DNA of 64,000 nucleotides from Nectonema munidae (taxonomy: Eukaryota > Nematomorpha > Nectonematoida > Nectonematidae), in the NCBI GenBank assembly GCA_030549495.1, contig JAUIRK010000977.1, positions 176,501 through 240,500 on the forward strand, in the 5' to 3' direction. The number at the start of each line of letters is the position of its first letter. The first letter of the stretch is position 1. The notes under the pieces are model-generated. The model was given only the letters and a program-made list of their open reading frames with translations, was not told the origin of the DNA and did no database searches. Both the position numbers and the translations under genes were made by a program. Of the stretch, positions 1-11,400 are shown piece by piece.

Positions 1-479
1 TAAATATGAATGTTAAAATGAACAAAAAATGACCGTCCTCAAAAAAACATGGATCTAGCTATATCCATTGTGATAAAAGCCGTTTAAATCATATAAATAA
101 TTCAGCAAGTTACTAACTTATTTGTTTAAAACATTAGTTCGTATAGCAGAAAAAGAGAAAGAGACTGATCACATATGAGACAACATGAATATCTTCTCAT
201 ATACGCAATATGTGTCAAGTCTTATTTCTTGACATCAAAGCAAAACAACCATCATGCATTTCTTGTCAAAACTTGTTTGGACGTCTTTTTGTTGAAGTGT
301 ATATAAAGACAGCCTTGATTTTAAGTAGCCCATCAACGGAAGTGATTGAAGAAAAAGACAGATTATTTTGATTCAAGGAGGTAAGATATGCGTAGATAAG
401 ATGCTTTGTTTTTTTACCCATTTCCTTTATACACTGTTGATTAATTCGTTTATTGTACGCTTCTTATATACAATGATTA
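1..479. other. AT-rich stretch, no gene seen
   Basis: I see no reading frame, element end or RNA gene here. A donor-like GAG|GTAAGA lies near 380, but no coding sequence precedes it. Confidence 0.5.
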
Positions 480-845
480 ATGAATCATATACATCTTTTT
501 ATTTATAATAAATTTATATTTATTATATCATTTGACCAAACAAATATCGAGAAAGATAGAAAAGTTGCTCTCATTATAAGAAATAGAGCAACAAACATTA
601 CCCTTTGTGAAAATGAAGATGTTAAGTCTGCAGGTGTTGTGGTGATTGCTCCTGATACACATCAATTGACAGGCAATGAAGATATTGATGACAACTGTAC
701 TAAAGGTATTGACGTTGTGGATGTTACGGGGTTTCTTGAACTGCATGCTGCTGGTCAAAAAAGCCCACATAAATCGTACGAAGATGAGAAGTATGAAAGA
801 ACAACTTTTTTGAAAAAATACTTTCCAAAGAAATGTTTGAACTAA
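480..845 (+). pseudogene. piggyBac-type transposase N-terminal fragment
   Basis: An open frame of 121 codons. The first ~35 residues look like read-in from AT-rich DNA. The middle part, with APDTHQLTGNEDIDDN followed by an acidic stretch and VVDVTGFLEL, resembles the acidic N-terminus of piggyBac transposases. The element at 18.9-20.6 kb has the matching FIEPPEVQELTDEDSADE. No catalytic region follows; the frame runs into short tandem repeats at ~826. Reading it as a fragment is inference from residue pattern only; it could also be an unrelated host exon. Confidence 0.35.
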
Positions 846-955
846 GAATATATTTCTCCAAAGAAATGTTTGGCAAGACCTCCGGGGAGACAACTTGCAA
901 GACCTTATCAGAGGTCTGGCAAGACCTTCGTGGAAACAACTTGCCAGAACTTATT
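826..955. repeat. imperfect short tandem repeat
   Basis: Repeated words CCAAAGAAATGTTTG and GGCAAGACCT...ACAACTTG recur every ~21-25 bases and overlap the end of the piggyBac-like frame. Locally more G+C-rich than the flanks. Confidence 0.6.
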
Positions 956-1240
956 ATATATTTAAATGTATAAATCGTAAAATGGTAAAAAACATACTTG
1001 AAATAAAATTAAAAAAAAATATTTTACATACATATTGAAAGCACCATTCCAAAAATTCTACATAAAAGTTGCAGTTTTATTTCATGAAAACAATATGATT
1101 GGTTGAAATGTTTATGTAATATATGATAATAATAATAATACTAATATTAATATGGCGATTTTTTGGAAATTTTTACTTATTTGATTTGCAGAAAGAATTA
1201 AACTGTTTTTCAATATTTCTTTTTCATGATAAATATATAT

Positions 1241-3846
1241 TAGGGTGACCCGTATAAACTAAAAATTAAAATCATTAATTTTGTTGCTCCCATAATTTAA
1301 TTATGTTTATACGTCTAAAACAAATTAATTTTGAAAATTTGACCTTTTTTTAAAAAAACTAAGTCGACCCTAAGAGAAGAAAGGAATAACAGAATTTTTG
1401 GAATTAAAAAAATGTATCTTTATTGCAAAAAACTATATGAGATTTAAAATTTTTTTAATAACAAATCTACCAAGATAACATTAGATCTTAAACAATATTT
1501 GGTAAATTTTGGATAATTTTTTCTTTTTTCAGCGACATTTTGAAGAACAAATTGTTTTGTTTTTTCATCATTTGCAAGGGTATTGTGATAATCTTCAATG
1601 AGCTTTATTCCTCTTTCCGCAACATCATTTACAACTTCAATCTTTTTCTAAACCCTCTAAAACAAGACCTTTCTTTCCATAACAAAGGATCTTCATTGAG
1701 AAAGACTGTACTGATTAAAAATCGCGCAGAAATTTTTTTTTGTAAATAAATTTGCTAATGAAGAAAAATTAAAAGTTAAAAAAGAAGACAGCTTGTTTTT
1801 AGGAAGTCAATATTTTTTCACATTAATTTCATTATTTTCAGTCGATGAATTTATTATAATTTTAGCTATTTTTGCTTTGATATCAGTTTCATCAAACAGA
1901 GATAGAGCAACATTCTCTGAAACAAGATACCAGAGATGATTAGCGAATTTCTGGGAAATCACTTGACTAATTTCCAAATCAATTTTTTTAAACTTTATGA
2001 GCTTGACCATAAAATTAAAGTCGTGGTATGGCGCTTTAATTGCATTAGGACAAGTAAACCATGCAGGAACGTAGATAAGAGCAAGAATACACGCATATTC
2101 TTGTTATAGAGTTAATTTGTGACCATTCTATTTTAACTCATTTTGAAACAAAAATTTTAAAAGCATAAATTGCTTTGAACATCCATCTTGCATGGCTCAT
2201 GGCACCAGGTCTACAAAATAATATTTCATTGCCATGAACTTCACCAATAAATATTAATGTCATCTCTTATCTGGTTATTTTGAGAAAGATGATATTTGAC
2301 AAATTTAGAAATTTCACAGCGATCATAATCAGAAATTTTATCTCTGCCTGTTATATACTTTTTTTGATCTATTGTTGCCAATTTTCCTTGAATTTTTTTG
2401 AATAGAATCATATCAGGAAAAGAAGTGGGATTCATTAGTAAATCAAAACTAATTAAAAAAATATGATGCCTACAAGGTAAATATAACAATTCACGCTTAA
2501 CATTTTTTGAATAATTGTGCATACACCATTCTTTTGACCTGTGTATCAAAGCAAAGTGCTTGAACTCTATCTAGAATATTCCAATTTTCAATTACTTGGC
2601 TAATGTTTGATTTTCTCGAGAGCTTGATTTAATTTTGGGAATTTCCAGCAATTGTTCTTTTCCATGAAATGTTGTTATAATAGCAATCCTATTAAATTTT
2701 TGGCTTGATTCTAAAAACAGTTTTCCATCCCAATGCAAAATAATATCTTGGTTTGTCAAATATGATGGGTTCTTTCTTCTCTAAATTTTTTTCTTAATCT
2801 TTGAAAAGAAGTGCGATTTATTATAAGATTTTCTGTAGAAAAGCATCAGCAGCTGACATCAAAATATGCATTCCATTTCTGTCACTAATTTTGCATCTGT
2901 CAAAAACTTCAGCCAGATGAGGAGTAAAAAATCGCAAGTTCCTCTAACATCAACTTTTTTTTAGCTTCAGTTGTTTTTTCAAAGATTTTCCTACTTCTGA
3001 AGAAAGATTAGTTCCTTCATCACTGTGAATGTTTTGTTGAGATTTCATTTCCTCCTCAGAAATTGCCCATTTTTTTCCTCTCTTTCAACTTCCTTCATTT
3101 TTCTCTTTAATAATAATCTTTCTTCTTTATGCAATAACTTTTGATCTAATCCAGTCATAGAACCGGGTCGACCTTTTTGACGTTGAAGATTCAGAAACTT
3201 TTTATTCTCTTCAATTATTTCAATGGGCTATATCGAATAAATCATCTATTCTTTCGACAAAGCTATCTTTTTTTGCCTTTTCTTTGGTAGAAGATCTGTT
3301 AACATTTTTTTGTAAATCTCTCCATTCTTTGTAGAATTTAAGCAGCTTTTCAATACATTGGTCAATTCTTTTTGTGGGAATTACATAAACTAAGGCCGCA
3401 CTTTCTTTTGCAGTGAGTTTTAAAACTCTCATATTATTATAAAAAAATACTCATAATGCCTGACGATTTGAAGGTAATTTTGTTCCAACAAAATTTCTTG
3501 AAGATAAAAATTCTAAATTAATTTCCATTTTAAAATGTAGAGAATTTGAAGGAAAAACAAAATAGTTTATTAAAACTAAATCTAATCAAAAGAAAAAATA
3601 TAAAAATGTTTGAATTAAATTACAATTTTAAATTTTTTTTATTTTTTTGAATATATGTATATGCTTTCTCAATGGATTGAGGGTCTTTTATACTATATTT
3701 TTATATTTAATTTGAGTGATTGAGAGTCCATTTATACTTAACGAAACTCTATAAAATTTTAGAAATAAAAATTTTACCTAAAACGAAACAAAATTTTTGG
3801 TTGGGAAACTTTTTTTACAAAAGTTAAAAAATGAGGGCCACCCTAA
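1241..3846 (-). mobile_element. unclassified DNA transposon with decayed transposase
   Basis: The ends are inverted repeats: TTAGGGTGACCC on the left and, on the opposite strand at the right, TTAGGGTGGCCC. Both sides abut ATATATAT, so an 8-bp target duplication is possible but cannot be told from a TA repeat. The minus strand carries pieces of one protein in order. 3432-3220 holds a helical segment (VYVIPTKRIDQCIEKLLKFY). 2549-2241 holds HRSKEWCMHNYS, LLYLPCRHHIF and the end QNNQIRDDI. About 2200-2100 reads AMSHARWMFKAIYAFKIF, and 2010-1807 reads KFANHLWYLVSENVALSLFD. I recall this pattern (CRHH, ARWM.KAIY, HLWYL) from a widespread invertebrate family of uncharacterised, transposase-like proteins. 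I cannot name the superfamily; the TAGGG ends would suit hAT. Several stops and frame changes mean it is not functional. Confidence 0.6.
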
Positions 3847-4444
3847 TATATATATATATAATATATATATCATTTGGAAGCCTATCGTTTGCTACATACG
3901 CTAGAATAATTTATTTTTGCAAAAGTTTTTAAATTTTTTTGATAACCGGACTTTACTTCGAAAAATTTGGTCTAAATTTTAGTAAAAAAAAGCGACTACT
4001 TTTTCAAATGAGCATTATGTGAAGATTTAAAGAAAAATTTTGATTGAAAATGGTATACTTGGAAAGCTATACTCATTGTGTGTAACATAGGCTAGGTTTT
4101 ACAAAAAATATGTTTTTCTTTTTCCAAAATCTGATTTTATGTGAGGTCAGTCAACTTTTATCTAGTTCCAAAAAATACCAATAATTAACGTGATGAATAC
4201 TATTTTTTTAATATTTCATATTAACAAACGTAGAATATGGTTTTTTACATTTTAAAATGACATAGTTAAAAAACACCGTCGAAAATAAATATATATATTT
4301 TTACTTTTTAGGTCAGTATAATGTTTTTCTAATAAATTTTAAATTATTTTTTAGGTGAAAAATATCGATCGAATGTACAAGTTTTGTTGGATAATCGCAG
4401 CCTACTTTTATTTCAAAACAATTTTTATTCAGTTTAGATACACT
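3847..4444. other. AT-rich stretch, no gene seen
   Basis: Begins with a (TA)n run. Two loosely similar ~170-bp segments (around 3870 and 4050, each with a GGAAG...CTA...GCTA pattern) may be an old duplication. No coding signal. Confidence 0.4.
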
Positions 4445-4640
4445 TTTTTGATTTTTAACAAAGGCCATTCGTTATATTTACCCGACAGTGTACGAAAAAT
4501 AAATAACATTCCACTTCTATCACGCTTGTTATTGATTTTAGCGCATAACTTTGCGAAGAAAGATTAACATATGTTGCATTAAGCGTTTGTGAGCGCAGTG
4601 AATTCTTATCTCTACGCTTCACCACATCTTTAGCACAGTA
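4445..4640 (+). repeat. dispersed repeat copy shared with 27.58-27.69 kb
   Basis: Two blocks match 27.58-27.69 kb in the same order. One is GATTTTTAAC(A/G)AAGG followed by ATTCGTTATATTT. The other is GTTTGTGAGCGCAGTGAATT followed by ACGCTTCACCACATCTTTAG. A third, inverted relative of the first block lies at 63858-63915. The unit is probably a non-autonomous element end or SINE-like repeat; its class is not clear. Confidence 0.55.
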
Positions 4641-4947
4641 GAGGGGTTGGCAAAATGGTCGATATCGACCCCTGGGGGTCGATAACAGATCTTTAGTGTC
4701 GATAAGATAGACAAACTTTCCTAATTGTGCTTTTTAGTAGTAATAAATCTACTTTTCTTTTAAAACATAGCTTAGGACATTGTATAGTATATAGGATATA
4801 TGAAATATTTTTGGTTTGTATTCTTTCTCTTAATTGTTGGACATTGATTAATGTTTTATTAAACATTTCTGTATAGGGTGGGGGTCAATGTGAAGACAAA
4901 TGTTATATGAAGGGGTCGATGGGTAAAAAAGTTTTCCAATCCCTGCG
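4632..4947. mobile_element. hAT-like non-autonomous element
   Basis: The left end has AGGGGTTGGCAAAATGG then ATCGACCCC. The right end, read on the other strand, has CAGGGATTGGAAAACTTTTT then CATCGACCCC. These are inverted repeats of the type found at hAT termini. The centre is AT-rich without coding sequence. It sits inside the dispersed repeat that ends at ~4640. No clean 8-bp duplication was found. Confidence 0.45.
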
Positions 4948-4954
4948 CGTAGAC

Positions 4955-5212
4955 GGATAATCTCTGAAGTCGGAAAATCACTGAAGTAAATTCCATGGAA
5001 AATCTCTGAAGTCTTCTCTGTTATTTAATGATATATTCTCAAAATCTGTACGGTTGAACGCGGGTAGACAACTTAAGTGTCATCTCCAACCTGTAAACTA
5101 TGATGATTCATCTCCAACCTGTATACTACGATAGTTTCTATTCCCTGTACAAATGACTAGGGAGTTTATATCCAACCTGTATACTGCGATGGTTCATCTC
5201 CAACCTGTCAGT
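4955..5212. repeat. short tandem repeats
   Basis: AATCTCTGAAGTC occurs several times at 4960-5015. Then CATCTCCAACCTGTA or a close variant recurs about five times at 5080-5210 with ~22-40-base spacing. Minisatellite-like; no coding sequence. Confidence 0.6.
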
Positions 5213-5550
5213 TCATATTTTCCTAGATGTAAGGTTTGATATACCTCATTCGGGGAGACGATCTTACATAAGTTATTACCTATATTTTTGCAATTTTTTA
5301 ACGATATTAAATAATATATCTGTCAATTAATAAAATAAAATTCTGTAATCAAAGAATTGAAAAATATTCTCTAAAAAAACAAAAAATATGAAACTTTCTG
5401 TTCATATTTCGCTAGATGTAAGATTTGATATACCTCATACAATGTTACAAAAGTTATTACCTATATTTTTGCAATTTGCACGAATATATTTGTCAATCAA
5501 AGAATCGAAAAATATTCTTTAAAAAATCAAAAAATATTTATTCTTTTCAA
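5213..5550. repeat. tandem duplication, ~170-180-bp unit
   Basis: Two adjacent copies share GTTCATATTT, CTAGATGTAAG, TTTGATATACCTCAT, AGTTATTACCTATATTTTTG and AATATTCT in the same order. The second copy is somewhat shorter. Confidence 0.7.
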
Positions 5551-6019
5551 ATAGGCTCCCGTTACTTTTAGTTTCCTATGTATGATTTGATAAAAATGAT
5601 TAGAGAGACTAAGTTTATCTTTCTATTCTAAAAGTTATTGCTAAAACTAAATTTATATCAATCAGTTGATTTTTTCAGCAGTAGAGTGGGTAGGCAGAAG
5701 GAAGGGTGATAAGGACATCTTGACAGATTCCAAATGCACCCATACATAAAGATATGCTCAAACTATTTAGCCTACTTCAAATTTTGAGTTGTTAAATGTT
5801 TGAAGGACGTTTTTAAAATTCATTTATTGATTTTGCAATTACAAAGTTTATCTTCCAGTAAATTTCACTAAAATATTTTCATTTTTTACTTTTTTAATGA
5901 CTTCTGCAAAATTCGAATATTTTTAGAAAAATTCCATATCTGCCATGTACATAAAGTAAAAAGAATTTTGTAAAAAATAAACCCCTAATTTAGGTTTTTT
6001 ATATTTAAATAAATTAATT

Positions 6020-7050
6020 TATAAAAACCATAAAATTTTAAAAGAAAGATTTTCAAAAAATGAGAGTTTGATTAATTTCATACAAACTCCGAACAAAAGC
6101 TTTTCAAAATTGATAGTTAAATCAATTTGTGAAGTAAATATCCCCCTTCATAAACTTTGCCATCAAAGCATTCTTACTTTATTTTCCAATATATATTTTT
6201 CTTTACCTTCTGTTTCACAAAGTCGAAAACTGGTTTACGAAATGGCTAAAGTTAAAATATCAGAAATCAAAGGAATTTTGAAAGAGAAAAAGATTTTTTT
6301 AATTTTTGACGAAACGGAAATAAGGTCTAATTTTTTTTATAATATTTTAATCTTACAATGTGGCTACAGCAAAAACATTGAAATCGCTTTACTAAAACCT
6401 TTTCCATGTTACTTGATTCGCACACTTGATGCACAACTGTCTTATGAAGGTTAGAATATTTTACAAAGAAGTTGAGTTCAATGAAAATGTTAACCTTAAA
6501 AAATAAAGGAAGAATTTGTTCAAAGATATTGGCATCCAGCTTGCCAATTATTACTAGATGGTCATACTGGTTGAAAGCAGCTGTTTGTTACAGCGATAAT
6601 CTAGCTGAAGTAAGAAAACAAGTTAATTCTCTTGAAGTTCATAAAGAAAGTTTGATCGTTAAAAGAGTCAAAAAAGTTCTTGAAAGTATTAACTTGATGG
6701 TGCAACTTTTTAACATAAAAGAAAGTTATTCTTTGATTTGTGAAGTAGTCGACAAATCTTTATACTCAAACTTAGTATAAAAGATGCGTATGGAACTTAT
6801 AGAAAAATAGATTTCAAAACTGATGAATGTGAAATTCAAAACTTCCTTGACTCAAGAATGGAAGCGAGTGATATAAAGAACATAATGGAATTAAAAAACT
6901 CAAATCTTGTTCACTCTCTTTACAAAAATGTATGCAGCTCTGTGGCGGTTGAGCGCTCTTTTTATTATTGAGATAACTATTGCCTAAAGACAGAAATTTT
7001 AGGCCAACTGACATTTTTAAATATTTCTTTACATCCTTATAAAGTTTAAA
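6020..7050 (+). pseudogene. hAT-type transposase pseudogene, CGGBP1-like lineage
   Basis: Three consecutive plus-strand segments form one decayed hAT protein. 6068-6454 has LPSVSQSRKLVYEMAKVK and FLIFDETEIRSN, matching the catalytic DET region. 6472-6780 has ITRWSYWLKAAVCYSDNL, matching the conserved tryptophan region. About 6780-7000 has VCSSVAVERSFYY, matching the C-terminal dimerisation motif. The order and these motifs resemble CGGBP1-related hAT copies. Stops and frame changes separate the segments. A shorter copy lies at 41.5-42.2 kb. Confidence 0.6.
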
Positions 7051-7640
7051 TTTTGATAACTTTAATGATTTGTACTAGTTTTAGGCAATCTTCATTATTT
7101 CCAATTCATTAAAATATTATACACACAAATTGAAAATTAAGACAGTATTAGGAGGAAAACATCTTGAGATGGGAGGTAGAGTTGATAACAATAAGATAAA
7201 ATAATTGAAAGAATAGTCTAGATCGCGCTTCTTATGCCCAAACTAGAAACGTTTTACGGGAAGCGATTTCTTTAGTTTCTCTATGTAAGGTTATCATTTT
7301 ACAAATCAAATATTTAATCAAAATTTTCCGTTCTTGCGCTTTGAAATATTCGTTTATAATTAATTCTGTACGATGTTGAAAGTTTGTATATTTTGAAATT
7401 AACTGATCAAAAACTGTGCCCTATTTATGAACTATTTAATTTTTTTCAAACATAAAATTTTTGTAGCAAAAAATAAATTTTGATTAATATTTCCTAAGAT
7501 ATTGATTAAATTTTATTTTATATCTCCGTATGCAAGCTTTTTTGACAGCTATGTCACACTTCATTTATGTTACTTCTATTTTTGTAGCTTTTAAAGAAAA
7601 TGATAACGTTTAAAAGAAAAGCATGAAGAAACGTAATTAA
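7051..7640. other. AT-rich stretch downstream of the ABCG gene
   Basis: No gene or repeat recognised. It lies 3' of the host gene on the minus strand and may hold its 3' untranslated region up to ~7648. Confidence 0.4.
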
Positions 7641-7647
7641 TTTTCGC

Positions 7648-7653
7648 TTTATT
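7648..7653 (-). other. candidate polyadenylation signal
   Basis: AATAAA on the minus strand, about 160 bases beyond the ABCG stop codon. This hexamer is frequent by chance in AT-rich DNA, and another overlaps the stop itself. Confidence 0.2.
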
Positions 7654-7810
7654 CTATCAAATTCTTGGGCTGAAAACAACATTATAAATACGCGAAGAAA
7701 ATCTATAGATGACTGGCATTAAACTCATCGATTTCTACACCAAGACTCACCTAGATTTTCTTCTGGATCGAAGAAGCCAATCAATTCCTGTAAACGTATA
7801 GACAAACATT

Positions 7811-8407
7811 TTATTGGTAGAGAGAGGAGTGCTTGTGCAAATTCCTGGTGGCTAATCTCGAGAAGAAGAGCACGAAGGAGAAAAGGAAGAAGAAGCCGAG
7901 GAAGAAGAGGCTGGCCTGCGAACATACCCGGGCAAGGGAATCGTCGAAGAGAGAGGCGAAGTCCACACATTGCGCGTTCACATCGTGCAAAGAGGTCTGT
8001 TGGGCGCGCATCTTGTCCCTAGGCAACGAGTCGTCACTCACACACGCGGAGAAGATGGGAAGGGAGTGAAACTCGGAAAGGTAGCTCAACTTCACCAGCC
8101 AGTGCACGGGAGAGAGGAGGGTGGCGAAGGAGAGCGTGGAAAGGAGTTTACAGCTGTGGATGCACCAGCCCGAAAGAGCGCTGCCCACGGTAGTCAGGAG
8201 GAGGGCAAGCAGGTGTAGGGACATCGCGTGTGAGGGGTGCAGTAGGGTGGCGAATAGGAGAGTGTACTTTAATGCTAGGCAATACAGCAGGAGCGAAAGA
8301 ACACATGCCCAGTAGACTGCGATGCGAGAGGCCATTCCAAGGAGCCAGAAGAGCGGAGACAGGATGCACAAAGAGAGTAACAAGCTAGGCAACACATCAG
8401 TCAACAC
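7811..8407 (-). CDS. ABCG last exon: TM3-TM6 and C-terminus
   Basis: Acceptor TCTGATTGCAG|GTG, phase 0, then 198 codons to TAA. TM3 is around DVLPSLLLSLCILSPLFWLL. TM4 is around WACVLSLLLYCLALKYTLLF, and TM5 around LHLLALLLTTVGSALSGW. The segment LSPVHWLVKLSYLSEF matches the family's re-entrant region after TM5 (compare VPAWISKVSFLRW in ABCG8). A cysteine-containing extracellular loop follows, then TM6 (ASLFFLGFFFLFSFVLFF) and a short basic tail. The exon is far richer in G+C than its surroundings and has no internal stop, which supports coding. Very likely the true C-terminus. Confidence 0.75.
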   Translation of the reverse strand: MLTDVLPSLLLSLCILSPLFWLLGMASRIAVYWACVLSLLLYCLALKYTLLFATLLHPSHAMSLHLLALLLTTVGSALSGWCIHSCKLLSTLSFATLLSPVHWLVKLSYLSEFHSLPIFSACVSDDSLPRDKMRAQQTSLHDVNAQCVDFASLFDDSLARVCSQASLFFLGFFFLFSFVLFFSRLATRNLHKHSSLYQ

Positions 8408-11400
8408 CTGCAATCAGACAAAATTTGAGTGAGAATGCACACTATCCTACCGACAAAAAGATTTCAATAGACTTCTTCAACGTGGTAAACAGAGTGTCCC
8501 AACATTGGGAAAAATCATTTGGCAAGCGGATTTACATATATTACGTAACGCCATAGGGAGGGAGAAGAATAGGTTGTTCATTTGCGTTACGCTACGTATA
8601 TGTAGAGGAGGAGAGGGAATTTAATCTAGGCCCTTCAAAGATCATTGGTACTGGGATTATAGATCCCTCAAAGAACCCGTAAAGATCATTGATACCCCCG
8701 TAAAGATCATTAGCACCCGTAAAGATTATTGGTACCTCCGAAAAGATGATTGGTGCCCCCGTAAATATTATTAGTATCTTCGTAAGATCCAACAAAGATC
8801 CTTAGTACACGTAAAGATCATTGGTACCCGCAAAGATATCATTGGTCATGATGAAAAATTGAAATTTTCTATTTCAAAGCCAAAAATATTGTTCTCATCA
8901 ATTCTTCCACTTGTGATATATTTTATTCCTCTTTTTAATCAATTGCTGAAGTCTAATATTAGTCCGTGCTTCTTTTTTCTTTTTATAGTAACATTTGGAT
9001 GAATCAATAACATTATTTGAAAGATTTTTGAAATTTGAGAGTTTATATTTTATGTTTTTAAATTTTATGTTTTTTAAGTTTAAGGGATGATATTTTCCAA
9101 TAATAATTAGCAGTAAGATTAACAAATTTAGTCTCATCAATGGATTTTATGGGAAGATGTACGCTTCAGAGATACCCAAATAGGAAAATGGTTAGATATA
9201 GTAGTGTTCAATACACAAGATAAATATTCAAATTGATTTTAGGTATAAATATGTTGTCAAGAATAATAGAGTGTAATTATCAAGATGGGTAGGAGTGGTT
9301 ATGGTGGGAATAAATGAGTTTGAAAATAAAAGTATTAAACATTTTGCATCAGAAGTTCTATTTTTAACATTTATGAGATTTAAATGAAAGTCATTCTTTT
9401 AACTATCTTTGGAATACTCAAAGGCTCTTCCCCATACATTTTTAAGCGTTTCAAAAAATTTCTCAAAATGAGTTTCGTTGTTTCTCCATTCTTCGAGCTG
9501 CTGTTTTATGATTGAGACTTGTTTCATAGCAGAGAAAATATCATTCGAACTAGATTGTAAAAAAAGAGTCATTACATCATTCATCGAAACCAGCCCAACA
9601 ACAAACTCGGCTTTAGTTAGAGTTGACTAAGCAATTAACCTCTGAAGAGGAAGAAGATTTATCTCTGCTTATGTCATGAAGTACATCAATCACTGCAGAA
9701 TACAAAAAGTATGCCCTGTGTGAAGAGCCTTGTGTTTCTCGACCTAACGAGTTTGACATGGAACTTTGAGCTTGTATTTAGATATCTTATCAGTTGATGC
9801 ATTTACGCTTCTTCTAATTTTCTACTTCTAACAGCACTCAAATTGAAAATTTTTGCTAAACTGTCAACAATACCAAAAGTATTTCGAATCTCTGGAACTT
9901 CACTAGCTTTAACTAAAGTCTGGTTCAAAGAAAGACGCCGTACCTCTGCTTGTACCCCATTAAAAAGCTCCATTCATCGCTGCTGCCCCATTATATGACC
10001 AACTTCGGGAACCAAACCAGTCCGTTTTAACACATTTAAAATTTCATTTGCGAGATCTACTCTACATAATGAGTCTGGGTTCACAAACTCTTGGAAACAT
10101 TTCACTATAGAATGATCTCTCACATATCTCACGCTAACTGAAAGCTGAATTTTATGAGAAAAATCTGTTGTCTCATCGGCAATAACAGAATAAAACTTTG
10201 CTTTTTGAACTTCAACAGAGATCTTTCTACGAATCACAGTTGCAATGCATGCTATAATTTTATTTTGTATAGTTTTGGACAGGTAGGAGGCATTCAAAGC
10301 TGATTTTGAGAGATGATTGCACAAACTCGAGTTAGATAGGGAATAAAGCTGTATCATCGAGCGAAAACAACCTTGATTTGGTATTATTTCATTGATTGAT
10401 ATTGGAGGAAAGTCTCAATACCTATCTTGCAAACCAGAATTTTAGATTCAAAACAACAAATTCTACTACCAATTTCCTAGTGAAAACGTAACACACAGTT
10501 ACACCAAAGATATACCACATACAAACCAGCTTTCTTAAACACATCTTTTAAACTATCAATTACAAACCAGCTTTGTTAAACACATTTTTTATTTTTATCT
10601 TTCCTTTTTGTAAAATGTATTTTAAAAAACCTCTGGTAGGTTTAGTCCCAAAGAGGATTTTGTTGAAGTTTTTTGACCAGAATGCTGGATTTCTGAGACA
10701 ACGTTGGTTATGTAGTGATATTTGGTGATGAGAGCCAAATCTTGAATCCGAGAGTGTGGTAAGTTACTTGGAACTTTTTCCCTTTTCTTCTGTGGGGATG
10801 TAGTTTATATTTTCTCTTAGGAAATCGAAGTTGATGTCTTTGCTTTGGAGCAGAAAGTTTATTAGGATGTAGCTAGTGATTGAGTTGCCTCCGCAGTTTC
10901 TGATATCTGCTATTGCCAATTGGGAAACCGAAAGGATTTTATGTTGAGGAAAAGCACATGGTGTAATGACAATTGCTAGGAGTTCTAGTTCCACAATGCT
11001 TGCCTTCCCTTGGGAAATGTTGAGGGCCATGGTGAATTTGTTAACGCAGAGGCCTAGGCCTGGAAGGGAGGCGTCAACGAAAATTCTGTCTTGGCAATCT
11101 CCCTTGGGGGTATCTTCTTCTTCTTCTTCTTCTTCTTCTTCATCATCATAGTATCCCCTAAATGGGGGTCGATGGCTTGATCCTGTTTCTCCATAGGTTC
11201 CTGTCCTTCGCATCGCTTTCTTTCAACCCAAATTTTTCCATGGACCTTTTCAAATCATCCCTCCATCTCAATCTTCGCCTTCCTCTTTTTCTCTTTCCTT
11301 GTACAGGCTCATCGTACGCTATCTTTATTTTTCATCTCTTTTTCTTTTTAGCACGTGTCCATACCATATCATCTTGTTTCTTTCCATTACATCTACAACA

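Noticed and set aside
7833-8315. Plus-strand frames over the last ABCG exon
   Set aside because: Lys/Arg/Glu-rich frames opposite a hydrophobic membrane-protein exon are antisense shadows; the minus strand matches a known fold.
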